21,453 bases of DNA, taken from DASTOB01 sp035720425. Lineage in GTDB: Bacteria > Chloroflexota > Limnocylindria > Limnocylindrales > CSP1-4. The DNA lies in assembly GCA_035720425.1 (NCBI GenBank), contig DASTOB010000106.1, forward strand, positions 1 to 21,453, given 5' to 3'. The translations under genes and the position numbers were made by a program. Shown one piece after another: positions 1 through 6,319 of this stretch. The notes under the pieces are model-generated. The model made no database searches. It saw only the letters and a list, made by a program, of their open reading frames with translations, and was not told where the DNA came from. The first letter of the stretch is position 1; each line of letters starts with the position of its first letter.

Positions 1-1272
1 GAGCCAGCGGCGCTCGTCCGCGTCGAACGGCGCCCGAAGCATCGCCCGGACGACGGCCAGCGCCACCGGCAGGTCGAGGTCGTCGTCGAGCGCGGCGACG
101 AACCGGTCGTGGAGCTCGTGACCCAGCGGCGACAGGGGCGCGAGCGGAGCGTGGGCGCGGTCGGTTCCCCGGGCGCCGTCGGCGGCCGGTGCGTCGATCC
201 GCGGTGGGGGAGCATACGCTCCGCCGACCGGCGGCGGACCCAGGCGTCGGAGACTCCGCCGGAGGGACTCCAGCCCGGCGGCCGCCGCGCGCACGGACGC
301 GTCGGTCAGGTTCAGTTTTCGGCCGTAGCGGGTGCCGAGCGCGAGGTACCGGAAGGCAAGCGGGTCAACCCCGTCGGCCGCGAGATCGGTGATCCGGATG
401 AAGTTGCCGGCCGATTTCGCCATCTTGAGCCCGCCCATGAGCAGGTGCTCGCCATGCACCCAGTGGCGAGCCGGCGGCCCGCCGACGAGCGGAGCCGACT
501 GGGCGATCTCGTCCTCGTGATGCGGGAACACGTTGTCGATCCCGCCGGTGTGGATGTCGAACCGCTCGCCGAGGTGGCGGAGGGCCATCGCGGAGCACTC
601 GAGGTGCCAGCCGGGAAAGCCCTCGCCCCAGCGCGGCGTCGGCCACTTGAGCAGGCGGCCCTCGCCGGCCGCCTTCCACAGCGCGAAGTCCGCCGGGTCG
701 CGCTTGTCCGGCTCGACGTCACCGCGATGGCCGGCCCGCAGGTCGTCGAGCGCGTTGCCGGACAGGGCGCCGTAACCGGGAAAGGACGCGACCGCGTAGT
801 AGACGTTGCCGGCCTCGCTGACATACGCGTGTCCGGCGTCGACGAGGCGTTCGGCGAGCGCCACCATCTCGGGGATGTGCTCCGTCGCGCGCGGAAAGAC
901 GTGGGCGGGCAGGATGTTGACCGCCGCCTCGTCGTCATGGAAGGCGGCCTCGTAGGCTCGCGCGATCTCCGCCGGCGACTTGTGCTCGAGGCCCGCCGCC
1001 ACGAGCATCCGGTCCTCGCCACGGTCGAACCGCTCGTCCCGCAAATGCCCCACGTCCGTGATGTTCTTGACGTGGAGAACCTCGATGCCGTGGTAGAGCA
1101 ACACCCGCCGGATGAGATCGGCGAGCAGGTAGCTGCGCAGGTTCCCGACGTGGGCGTAGCGGTAGACCGTCGGCCCGCACGTGTACATCCGGACCCGCCC
1201 GGGCTCGAGCGGTTCGACGGCCTCGACCCGTCGGGCGAGCGTGTTGCGAAGGCGCAGGGTCACCGCGGCCAT
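1..1272 (-). CDS. cysS: cysteinyl-tRNA synthetase, 5' part (C-terminus beyond the left edge)
   Basis: This enzyme charges tRNA-Cys with cysteine in the cytoplasm (class I aminoacyl-tRNA synthetase). The reverse strand is open from an ATG at 1272 to base 1, giving 424 residues without a stop, so the end of the gene is outside the window. Visible motifs are MYTCGPTVY with the first zinc ligand (C32), the HIGH-type signature HVGN (41-44), GWHLECSAM with C226, HTGGID followed by FPHHEDE supplying H251 and E255, and the KMSKS-type loop as KMAKS (283-287). The C/C/H/E zinc set has the spacing known for E. coli CysRS. The mycothiol ligase MshC was considered, but its GGxD/FPHHE region differs and the full tRNA-synthetase pattern is present. 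No clear Shine-Dalgarno precedes the ATG. The gene is divergent from the plus-strand train that follows. Confidence 0.95.
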   Translation of the reverse strand, partial: MAAVTLRLRNTLARRVEAVEPLEPGRVRMYTCGPTVYRYAHVGNLRSYLLADLIRRVLLYHGIEVLHVKNITDVGHLRDERFDRGEDRMLVAAGLEHKSPAEIARAYEAAFHDDEAAVNILPAHVFPRATEHIPEMVALAERLVDAGHAYVSEAGNVYYAVASFPGYGALSGNALDDLRAGHRGDVEPDKRDPADFALWKAAGEGRLLKWPTPRWGEGFPGWHLECSAMALRHLGERFDIHTGGIDNVFPHHEDEIAQSAPLVGGPPARHWVHGEHLLMGGLKMAKSAGNFIRITDLAADGVDPLAFRYLALGTRYGRKLNLTDASVRAAAAGLESLRRSLRRLGPPPVGGAYAPPPRIDAPAADGARGTDRAHAPLAPLSPLGHELHDRFVAALDDDLDLPVALAVVRAMLRAPFDADERRWL

Positions 1273-1278
1273 CGTAGC

Positions 1279-1313
1279 GGGCGGTCCGGGATTCGAATCT
1301 CGTCGCGCCGCCC
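1279..1313 (-). promoter_or_regulatory. hairpin in the cysS leader, tRNA acceptor/T-arm-like
   Basis: GGGCGG (1279-1284) pairs with CCGCCC (1308-1313). Inside lies a perfect palindrome, GATTCGAATC (1290-1299), extended by three more pairs. Read on the cysS strand, this is a 6 bp outer stem, an internal loop and an inner stem-loop carrying TTCGAAT, the sequence typical of a tRNA T-loop. It begins six bases before the cysS start codon. A leader structure or operator for cysS is inferred; pairing is seen directly, function is not. Confidence 0.4.
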
Positions 1314-1338
1314 TAACGATTCGCCCGCCGGGTCGTTA
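1314..1338. promoter_or_regulatory. inverted repeat in the cysS/plus-train divergent region
   Basis: TAACGA (1314-1319) and TCGTTA (1333-1338) are perfect inverted arms. Two G-T pairs and two Watson-Crick pairs can extend the stem inwards to a 5-base loop. It directly abuts the neighbouring leader hairpin. It could be an operator dyad or a second RNA hairpin; there is no T-run that would make it an intrinsic terminator. Confidence 0.3.
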
Positions 1339-1414
1339 TGTCGCCAGAGGCCTCGCCCGCATGACATCGTTCCCCCGGCGGTGTGGCTCGGCGAGGCCTC
1401 ACTTCCTGCCCGCC

Positions 1415-1420
1415 TATACT
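1415..1420 (+). promoter_or_regulatory. -10 box TATACT, probably giving a leaderless transcript
   Basis: TATACT matches the sigma-70 -10 consensus at five of six positions and stands out in this GC-rich sequence. It ends six bases before the ATG at 1427, so a transcript starting about seven bases downstream would begin at or next to that start codon. No recognisable -35 hexamer is present at the usual spacing. This would drive the small secreted-protein gene and the solute-binding-protein train. Confidence 0.5.
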
Positions 1421-1426
1421 CCGGCC

Positions 1427-1609
1427 ATGCGTCGCTGGGTCTGCATCGTCGCGCTGCTCGCGGGCTTCTCCGGGCAGGGCTATGCGTGGACGATCCACCC
1501 CCGCATCCCCGCCCCGATCGTGCGCCCGTTCGAGGCGCGCTCACTCGGCCGGCGCGCCGGGACGGCGGGACCGATCGAGCCGACCGGCGACTGGTGGCGT
1601 CGGCCCTGA
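1427..1609 (+). CDS. small possible secreted protein (60 aa), unknown function
   Basis: An ATG at 1427 opens a 60-residue frame ending TGA at 1607-1609. The N-terminus (MRR, then a hydrophobic run VCIVALLAGF ending near GYAW) resembles a Sec signal peptide or a single membrane segment. The remainder is rich in Pro, Arg and Trp. I do not recognise a family. Support comes from the TATACT box placed for a leaderless start and from the end overlapping the next gene by 16 bases if that gene starts at its GTG 1594. The frame is short and could be a translated leader or spurious. Neighbour context suggests it would be co-transcribed with the solute-binding protein. Confidence 0.4.
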   Translation: MRRWVCIVALLAGFSGQGYAWTIHPRIPAPIVRPFEARSLGRRAGTAGPIEPTGDWWRRP

Positions 1610-3237
1610 GCGACGTGCATCACAGCGGGGGAGGGGCGCTCCGCCCCGAGGTCCGCCGGCTCGGTGCCCGCGGCCGCCTCGGCATCGTTGCCCTCGTCAC
1701 CGCCGGTCTCCTGCTCGCCGCCGGGCTTGCGCTCGACGATCCCGGCGACGCCCGGGGTGCCGGCGACGAGGCGCGCATCCTCATGGGGGCGCCGTCGACG
1801 CTCGACCCCGCGGCATCGGGCGACGCCGGCAGCTCGCTCGTCATCGCCCAGCTCTACGAGACCCTCACCGCGGTCGACGCGACGCTGACCGTCCGTCCGG
1901 CGCTCGCGCGCTCGTGGGAGATCCTCGACGGCGGGCGACGGATCGTCTTCACGCTGCGACCGAACCTGACCTTCTCGGACGGCTCGCCGCTCACCGCGAG
2001 TGACGTCGTCCGGTCGTGGCTGCGGGTCATCGATCCGGGTGCCCCGTCGCCGCTCGCGTCGCTCATGCTCGACGTCGTCGGCGCCCGGGACTACCTGGCC
2101 GGCCGGACGAGCGACCCGGCGGACGTCGGCGTCCGGGCGATCGGAGAGTCCACGATCGAGGTGGATCTCGTCCGGGCCGCCGCGGACTTCCCGTCCGTCG
2201 TGGCATGCACGACCTTCGCCGTCGTGCCGGAGGACCTCCCGGCCGATCTCATCACGGCGGCCCGGGACTTTGTGGGCAGCGGCGGCTACGTCCTCGACGG
2301 CGTCGAGGCGGATCGACTCGTTCTGCGGGCGAACGAGCGGCACTGGGCCGGAAGGCCGGCGATCGGCACGATCGACCTCGTCAACGATCTCGGCGGGCGC
2401 TCGATCGTAGCGGCGTACGAGGCGGGCGACCTCGACTACACCCCGATCTCGTCGATCGACGCGCCGTGGATCCGCTACGACGAGACGCTCGGACCGGACC
2501 TGCGCGAGGAGACCGCGCCGGTGGTCTCGTACCTCGCGTTCGATACCCAGGAGGCGCCGTTCGACGACGTCCGCGTGCGCCAGGCGATCGGCGCGGCTGT
2601 CGACTGGCGGCGGATCGTGCGCCTCGGCGACGCCGGCGAGGTGGCGACCGGCCTCGTCCCGCCCGGCATCCCGGGCCGCAGCGAGACGGACTTCCTGCCC
2701 GTCCACGATCCGGATCGGGCGCGACGGCTCCTCGCGGAGGCCGGCTACCCCGGTGGGCGCGGCTTCCCGGACACTGCCCTCGTGTCGACCGGCGGCGGCT
2801 ATCTCGGCGCCATCCTCGCCGAGGTGGAGCGCGAGCTGGCGATCGAGCTCCGCTTCGAAGCGGTCGACTTCGAGACGCTGACGGGCCGCCTCGACAGCGA
2901 TCCGCCGGCGGCGTGGACGCTCGCCTGGGTGGCCGACTACCCGGGCGCCAACGACTTCCTCGGCGTCCTGCTCCGGACGGGCGAATCGAACAACAACGGC
3001 CGCTGGTCGTCGCCGGAGTTCGACGCCGCGCTCGAGCGGGCCCTGTCGGCCACCACAGCGGAGGACGCCACGGCCGGATTCGACGAGGCGCAGGCGATCA
3101 TGCAGCGCGACGTCCCGCTCGTTCCGCTGGCCTACGACGAGAGCTGGTCGCTGTCGCGAGCCGGGCTCCTGGGTGCCCTGCCGGACGGGCTCGGCAACCT
3201 CCGCCTCGCCGGGCTCGCCTGGGCGGCAGGGTCGTGA
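1594..3237 (+). CDS. extracellular solute-binding protein family 5 (peptide/nickel ABC type)
   Basis: This is the periplasmic-type binding component of a peptide/opine/nickel ABC importer (SBP_bac_5). It has a short Arg-rich N-terminus, a hydrophobic segment (IVALVTAGLLLAAGLAL, about residues 30-47) acting as signal or anchor, then the family pattern: TLDPA, VIAQLYETL, LARSWEI, FTLRPNLTFSDGSPLTASDV, and late VRQAIGAAVDW. There is no lipobox cysteine. Length is about 547 residues from GTG 1594; GTG 1615 is an equally plausible start (540 residues), neither having a good Shine-Dalgarno. No permease or ATPase genes are adjacent, so it is an orphan binding protein or works with a transporter elsewhere. 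Only two bases separate it from the peptidase gene downstream. The ligand cannot be told from the sequence. Confidence 0.9.
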   Translation: MASALSDVHHSGGGALRPEVRRLGARGRLGIVALVTAGLLLAAGLALDDPGDARGAGDEARILMGAPSTLDPAASGDAGSSLVIAQLYETLTAVDATLTVRPALARSWEILDGGRRIVFTLRPNLTFSDGSPLTASDVVRSWLRVIDPGAPSPLASLMLDVVGARDYLAGRTSDPADVGVRAIGESTIEVDLVRAAADFPSVVACTTFAVVPEDLPADLITAARDFVGSGGYVLDGVEADRLVLRANERHWAGRPAIGTIDLVNDLGGRSIVAAYEAGDLDYTPISSIDAPWIRYDETLGPDLREETAPVVSYLAFDTQEAPFDDVRVRQAIGAAVDWRRIVRLGDAGEVATGLVPPGIPGRSETDFLPVHDPDRARRLLAEAGYPGGRGFPDTALVSTGGGYLGAILAEVERELAIELRFEAVDFETLTGRLDSDPPAAWTLAWVADYPGANDFLGVLLRTGESNNNGRWSSPEFDAALERALSATTAEDATAGFDEAQAIMQRDVPLVPLAYDESWSLSRAGLLGALPDGLGNLRLAGLAWAAGS

Positions 3238-3239
3238 CG

Positions 3240-4601
3240 ATGCGCGCCCGATTCCTCCGTCCGGCGGCGATCCTCGTCGTGCTCGTCGCCGCGCTCGCCG
3301 CGTCGATCGCCCCCGTTGCCCCCGTCGTCGCGACCGCCGCGGCGGCGACCGACTTCGGAACGCCGACGGCGCGATCGACGTTCGGCGAGGCGATCGTCTT
3401 CTCGCAGCCGCTGACCATCGAGCCTGGCGTGGAGCGGGTGGAGATCCTCGTCGAGACGCCAGGTGCGCTTGGGCCGTTCGTGTCGACGGTCGAGTTCGAC
3501 GCGGTCGCCGGTCGGACCACGCTCAGCCACCGGATCGATCTCGCGGACGGCAGTGTGTCGCCGAACACCCGATTCACCGCTCGCTGGCGGGTGATCCACG
3601 ACGACGGCACGAGCGACCTCGGGCCGTCGACCTCGGTGACGTACGCCGACACCCGGTTCGACTGGCGAACCCGGAGCGGCGACGTCGTCCGCGTCCACTG
3701 GTACGAGGGTACCGACGCGTTCGGCGCGCGCGCCCTCGCGATCGGCGAGGCGGCGGTCGAGGAAGCGGCCGCTCTGCTCGGTGTCGAACTCGGCGACCCG
3801 GTCGACTTCTTCGTCTACGCCGACACGGAGCCGTTCTACGACGCGCTCGGGCCGGCCAGCCGTGAGAACGTCGGGGGACGCGCCATCCCGGAGACGCGGA
3901 CGATGTTCGCGCGCATCAGGCCGGACGCGATCAACGACGCGTGGGTTGGGACGGTGATCCCGCACGAGCTCGTCCACCTCGTGTTCGACACCGCCGTCGA
4001 CAACCCGTACCACTACCCGGCGCACTGGCTCAACGAGGGCCTCGCTGTCTACCTGTCCGAGGGGTACACGGACGACGACCGCGGCGCCGTGGAACGGGCG
4101 GCGGCAGACGGCACGCTCATCCCGCTCGACGGGTTGATCGGACAGTTCCCGACCAGTCGCGAGCGGTTCTTCCTTGCCTACTCGGTCAGTGCGTCCGCGG
4201 TCGACTTCCTCGTCCGGACCTGGGGCCGCGACGCGCTCGTCGGGCTCGTCCGTTCGTATGCCGACGGGGTCTCGGACGACGAGGCGTTCGAGGCCGCGAT
4301 CGGGATCGACATGACCGCGTTCGATCGCGCCTGGCGCGACGAGCTCGGCGCGGTCGAGCCGATCGCCTATGGGCCGCGCCCCGCGCCGGCCGGTCCGCTG
4401 CCGCCCGGCTGGGACGAGGACCCGGTCGGCTCGCCCGATCCGGGGGCTCCGAGCGATAGGCCGAGCCCGACGGTCGCCCCCGCTGCGCCGACGGGAGGCA
4501 GTGACGGTCCGGGCATCGGGCTCATCCTCGCCGTCGTCGCGCTCGCCGTGTTCGTGATCGGTGCCGGGCTGCTGCTCGCCGATCGCAGGAGGCGGGCATG
4601 A
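3240..4601 (+). CDS. membrane-anchored peptidase MA-like gluzincin
   Basis: This is a predicted extracellular zinc metallopeptidase of 453 residues. It has a signal peptide (residues 1-36, AAILVVLVAALAASIA core, Ala-rich cleavage region), an all-beta-looking N-terminal part, then the catalytic helix HELVH (242-246) with the downstream third ligand in HWLNEGLAVYLSEG (E266), the arrangement of the peptidase MA/M1-like gluzincins. A Pro/Ser/Asp-rich linker (about 380-424) leads to a C-terminal membrane helix (IGLILAVVALAVFVIGAGLLL) and a short Arg-rich tail, so the catalytic domain should face outwards. The gene starts just after the solute-binding protein stop and overlaps the next gene by ATGA. 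Substrate is unknown; a role in peptide supply to the upstream binding protein is only a guess. Confidence 0.88.
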   Translation: MRARFLRPAAILVVLVAALAASIAPVAPVVATAAAATDFGTPTARSTFGEAIVFSQPLTIEPGVERVEILVETPGALGPFVSTVEFDAVAGRTTLSHRIDLADGSVSPNTRFTARWRVIHDDGTSDLGPSTSVTYADTRFDWRTRSGDVVRVHWYEGTDAFGARALAIGEAAVEEAAALLGVELGDPVDFFVYADTEPFYDALGPASRENVGGRAIPETRTMFARIRPDAINDAWVGTVIPHELVHLVFDTAVDNPYHYPAHWLNEGLAVYLSEGYTDDDRGAVERAAADGTLIPLDGLIGQFPTSRERFFLAYSVSASAVDFLVRTWGRDALVGLVRSYADGVSDDEAFEAAIGIDMTAFDRAWRDELGAVEPIAYGPRPAPAGPLPPGWDEDPVGSPDPGAPSDRPSPTVAPAAPTGGSDGPGIGLILAVVALAVFVIGAGLLLADRRRRA

Positions 4602-5362
4602 CCGCGCTCGTCGGCCGCATCCGCGCCCTGCCGAGCTGGCAGGTGACGCTGTTCGTGGCCCTGCTCGCGCTGGGCTTCCTCATCGCGGCGCAGCTCAGTG
4701 CAGAGGGGCCGAGGGTCCGCTACACGACCCAGCAGCGATCACCGCTCGTCGAGACGGCGCTCGACCTCCAGGCGCAGCAGGACGCGCTCAAGGCCCAGAT
4801 CCTTGACCTCCGCGATCGGATCCAGGCACTCCAGGAACAGGGCGAGGGGTCCGCCGCGCTCGTCCGCCAGCTCAACGACCGGCTCGAGGAGGCGCGCCTC
4901 GCCGCGGGCCTCCTGCCCCTGACCGGAACCGGCATCGTGCTCCGCCTCGAGGACTCGACCCAACCCGTCGCCCCCGGTGCGAACGAGTCCGACTACATCG
5001 TCTCCGCGGCGGACGTCCGGACGGTCGTCGAGGAGCTGTGGCTCGCGGGCGCGGAGGCCATCTCGATCAACGAGGAGCGCGTCACCGGGTCGACGGCGAT
5101 CATCGACATCGGCGGCTCGATCCTCGTCAACTCGGCCTACCAGGCCCAGCCGTACACGGTGACCGCCCTCGGACCGCCGGACCTGTGGAGCCGGCTCAGC
5201 GCGCAGCCCGGCTTTGCCGACTTCTTCCGTGCCCGGGCGGAGACGTTCGGGATCCGCGTGTCGCTCGCGGAGCCGGAGAGCGTCGACATCCCCGCGTTTG
5301 CCGGGACCATCGCGCTGCGCAACGCCCGCGTCCTCGTCCCCAGCCCGTCACCGTCACCGTAG
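4598..5362 (+). CDS. DUF881 family membrane protein (first of a pair)
   Basis: The 254-residue protein has a basic start, one membrane helix (VTLFVALLALGFLIAAQL, about 15-32), a coiled-coil stretch rich in Gln, Leu, Glu and Arg (about 50-98), and a C-terminal globular domain beginning TGTGIVLRLED, with VVEELWLAGAEAISINEER. This is the DUF881 layout seen in Bacillus YlxW/YlxX and in actinobacterial cell-division-region genes. Function is not established; a topological link to envelope growth or division is suggested by family context. The start ATG overlaps the upstream stop (ATGA). The tail is Pro/Ser-rich (PSPSPSP). It is paralogous to the next gene. Confidence 0.88.
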   Translation: MTALVGRIRALPSWQVTLFVALLALGFLIAAQLSAEGPRVRYTTQQRSPLVETALDLQAQQDALKAQILDLRDRIQALQEQGEGSAALVRQLNDRLEEARLAAGLLPLTGTGIVLRLEDSTQPVAPGANESDYIVSAADVRTVVEELWLAGAEAISINEERVTGSTAIIDIGGSILVNSAYQAQPYTVTALGPPDLWSRLSAQPGFADFFRARAETFGIRVSLAEPESVDIPAFAGTIALRNARVLVPSPSPSP

Positions 5363-5373
5363 GCCCAGGACCG

Positions 5374-6048
5374 ATGCGTCGCTGGCGCAACCGCCTCTCG
5401 ATCACCGCCGTGGCCTTCGTCCTCGGGCTGCTCGTCGTCGTGCAGCTCCGGACGCAGCAGGCCGGACCGGGCCTCGCCGGCCTGTCCGCGCAGGAGCTCA
5501 CCCTGCTCGTCGCGAACCTGAGTGCACGCAACGACCAGCTCCGGGCGGAAGTCGGGACGCTCGAACGCGAGCTCACGACCATCGCATCGAACCAGTCGCG
5601 CGGCGAGGACTCGGTCGACCAGCTGCGCACGGAGCTCGCCCGGATCCGCGCCTGGACCGGCCTCGAGCCGGTCTACGGGCCGGGCGTCACGATTACCGTC
5701 GACGGGCCGCTCGACGGACCGGCCGTCGAGGACCTGCTCAACGAGCTGCGCAACGCGGGCGCCGAGGCGCTCGCGGTCGGCGACGTGCGCGTCGTGCCGG
5801 GTGTCACCGCCATCGGCGCGCCCGGTGCGGTTGTCGTCGGGGGCATCGGGCTCGACGCCCCGTACGAGATCCGGGCGATCGGCAGCCCGCAGGCGCTGAC
5901 CGGATCGCTGACCCGCGTCGGCGGCGTCATCGCCGTGCTCGGAGCGACGTACCCGGATGCGTTGCTGACCGTCACGCCGGTCGAACGATTGGAGCTCCCG
6001 GCCACCACCCGGACGATGGTCCCGTCTCATGGTCAAGCACGCCTCTGA
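5374..6048 (+). CDS. DUF881 family membrane protein (second of a pair)
   Basis: The 224-residue protein has the same architecture as its upstream neighbour: a basic N-terminus, a membrane helix (LSITAVAFVLGLLVVVQL, about 8-25), a coiled coil (about 40-90) and a DUF881 domain (YGPGVTITVDGPL, DLLNELRNAGAEALAVGDVRV). The two proteins are clearly related but diverged, consistent with an old duplication; tandem DUF881 genes are a known arrangement in high-GC Gram-positives. The ATG lies 11 bases after the previous stop. Its TGA doubles as part of the extended -10 motif proposed for the following gene. Function is unknown; pairing through the coiled coils is a reasonable inference. Confidence 0.87.
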   Translation: MRRWRNRLSITAVAFVLGLLVVVQLRTQQAGPGLAGLSAQELTLLVANLSARNDQLRAEVGTLERELTTIASNQSRGEDSVDQLRTELARIRAWTGLEPVYGPGVTITVDGPLDGPAVEDLLNELRNAGAEALAVGDVRVVPGVTAIGAPGAVVVGGIGLDAPYEIRAIGSPQALTGSLTRVGGVIAVLGATYPDALLTVTPVERLELPATTRTMVPSHGQARL

Positions 6049-6054
6049 TACCCT
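6046..6054 (+). promoter_or_regulatory. extended -10 motif (TGa-TACCCT) before the DUF951 gene
   Basis: TGATACCCT carries the TGn extension and TAnnnT core of an extended -10 element and lies 10 bases before the ATG at 6065, which would give a very short leader of a few bases. It overlaps the stop codon of the upstream DUF881 gene. No -35 is obvious, as expected for extended -10 promoters. This could be an internal promoter of the train. Confidence 0.35.
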
Positions 6055-6064
6055 GTCGGGCCGA

Positions 6065-6319
6065 ATGACCGACCGACCCGCGCTGGTGCTGTTCATCGGC
6101 GACATCGTCCGGCTCCGACGCTCGCACCCGTGTGGCAGCTCGGACTGGCTCGTCGACCGCCTGGGGGCAGACATCGGCCTTCGCTGCCGCGGCTGCGGGC
6201 GCCACGTCCTCCTCGAGCGTCGTGCGCTCGAGTCGCGCCTGCGCGGGTTCGTCGAGCGCGGCGACCCGGCCCTCACCGCCGCCCTCCAGCCGTCGGTCCG
6301 TCCAGGCCCGGACGCGTGA
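6065..6319 (+). CDS. DUF951 family small protein
   Basis: The 84-residue protein contains the DUF951 signature: GDIVRLRRSHPCGSSDW (12-28), then RLGADIGLRCRGCGRHVLLER (33-52). C23, C41 and C44 are positioned as possible metal or nucleic-acid-site residues. The family is widespread in Firmicutes, Actinobacteria and Chloroflexota, often near chromosome segregation or cell-division genes, and has no firm function. I chose the ATG at 6065 over an in-frame ATG at 6029, because the family begins just before the GDIV motif and because the earlier start lies inside the upstream gene. The stop overlaps the MFS start as GTGA, so the two are translationally coupled. Confidence 0.9.
   Translation: MTDRPALVLFIGDIVRLRRSHPCGSSDWLVDRLGADIGLRCRGCGRHVLLERRALESRLRGFVERGDPALTAALQPSVRPGPDA

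Noticed and set aside
1279..1313. tRNA gene
   Set aside because: A T-loop-like TTCGAAT and an acceptor-like stem are present, but there is no room or sequence for D and anticodon arms and the T-stem does not pair properly.
109..1590. Long plus-strand open frame opposite cysS
   Set aside because: It is the antisense shadow of cysS, whose motifs are clear on the minus strand; only the portion of this frame from about 1594 is a real gene.
1594..3237. Complete ABC peptide importer operon
   Set aside because: Only the binding protein is present; no permease or ATPase gene is found in the window.
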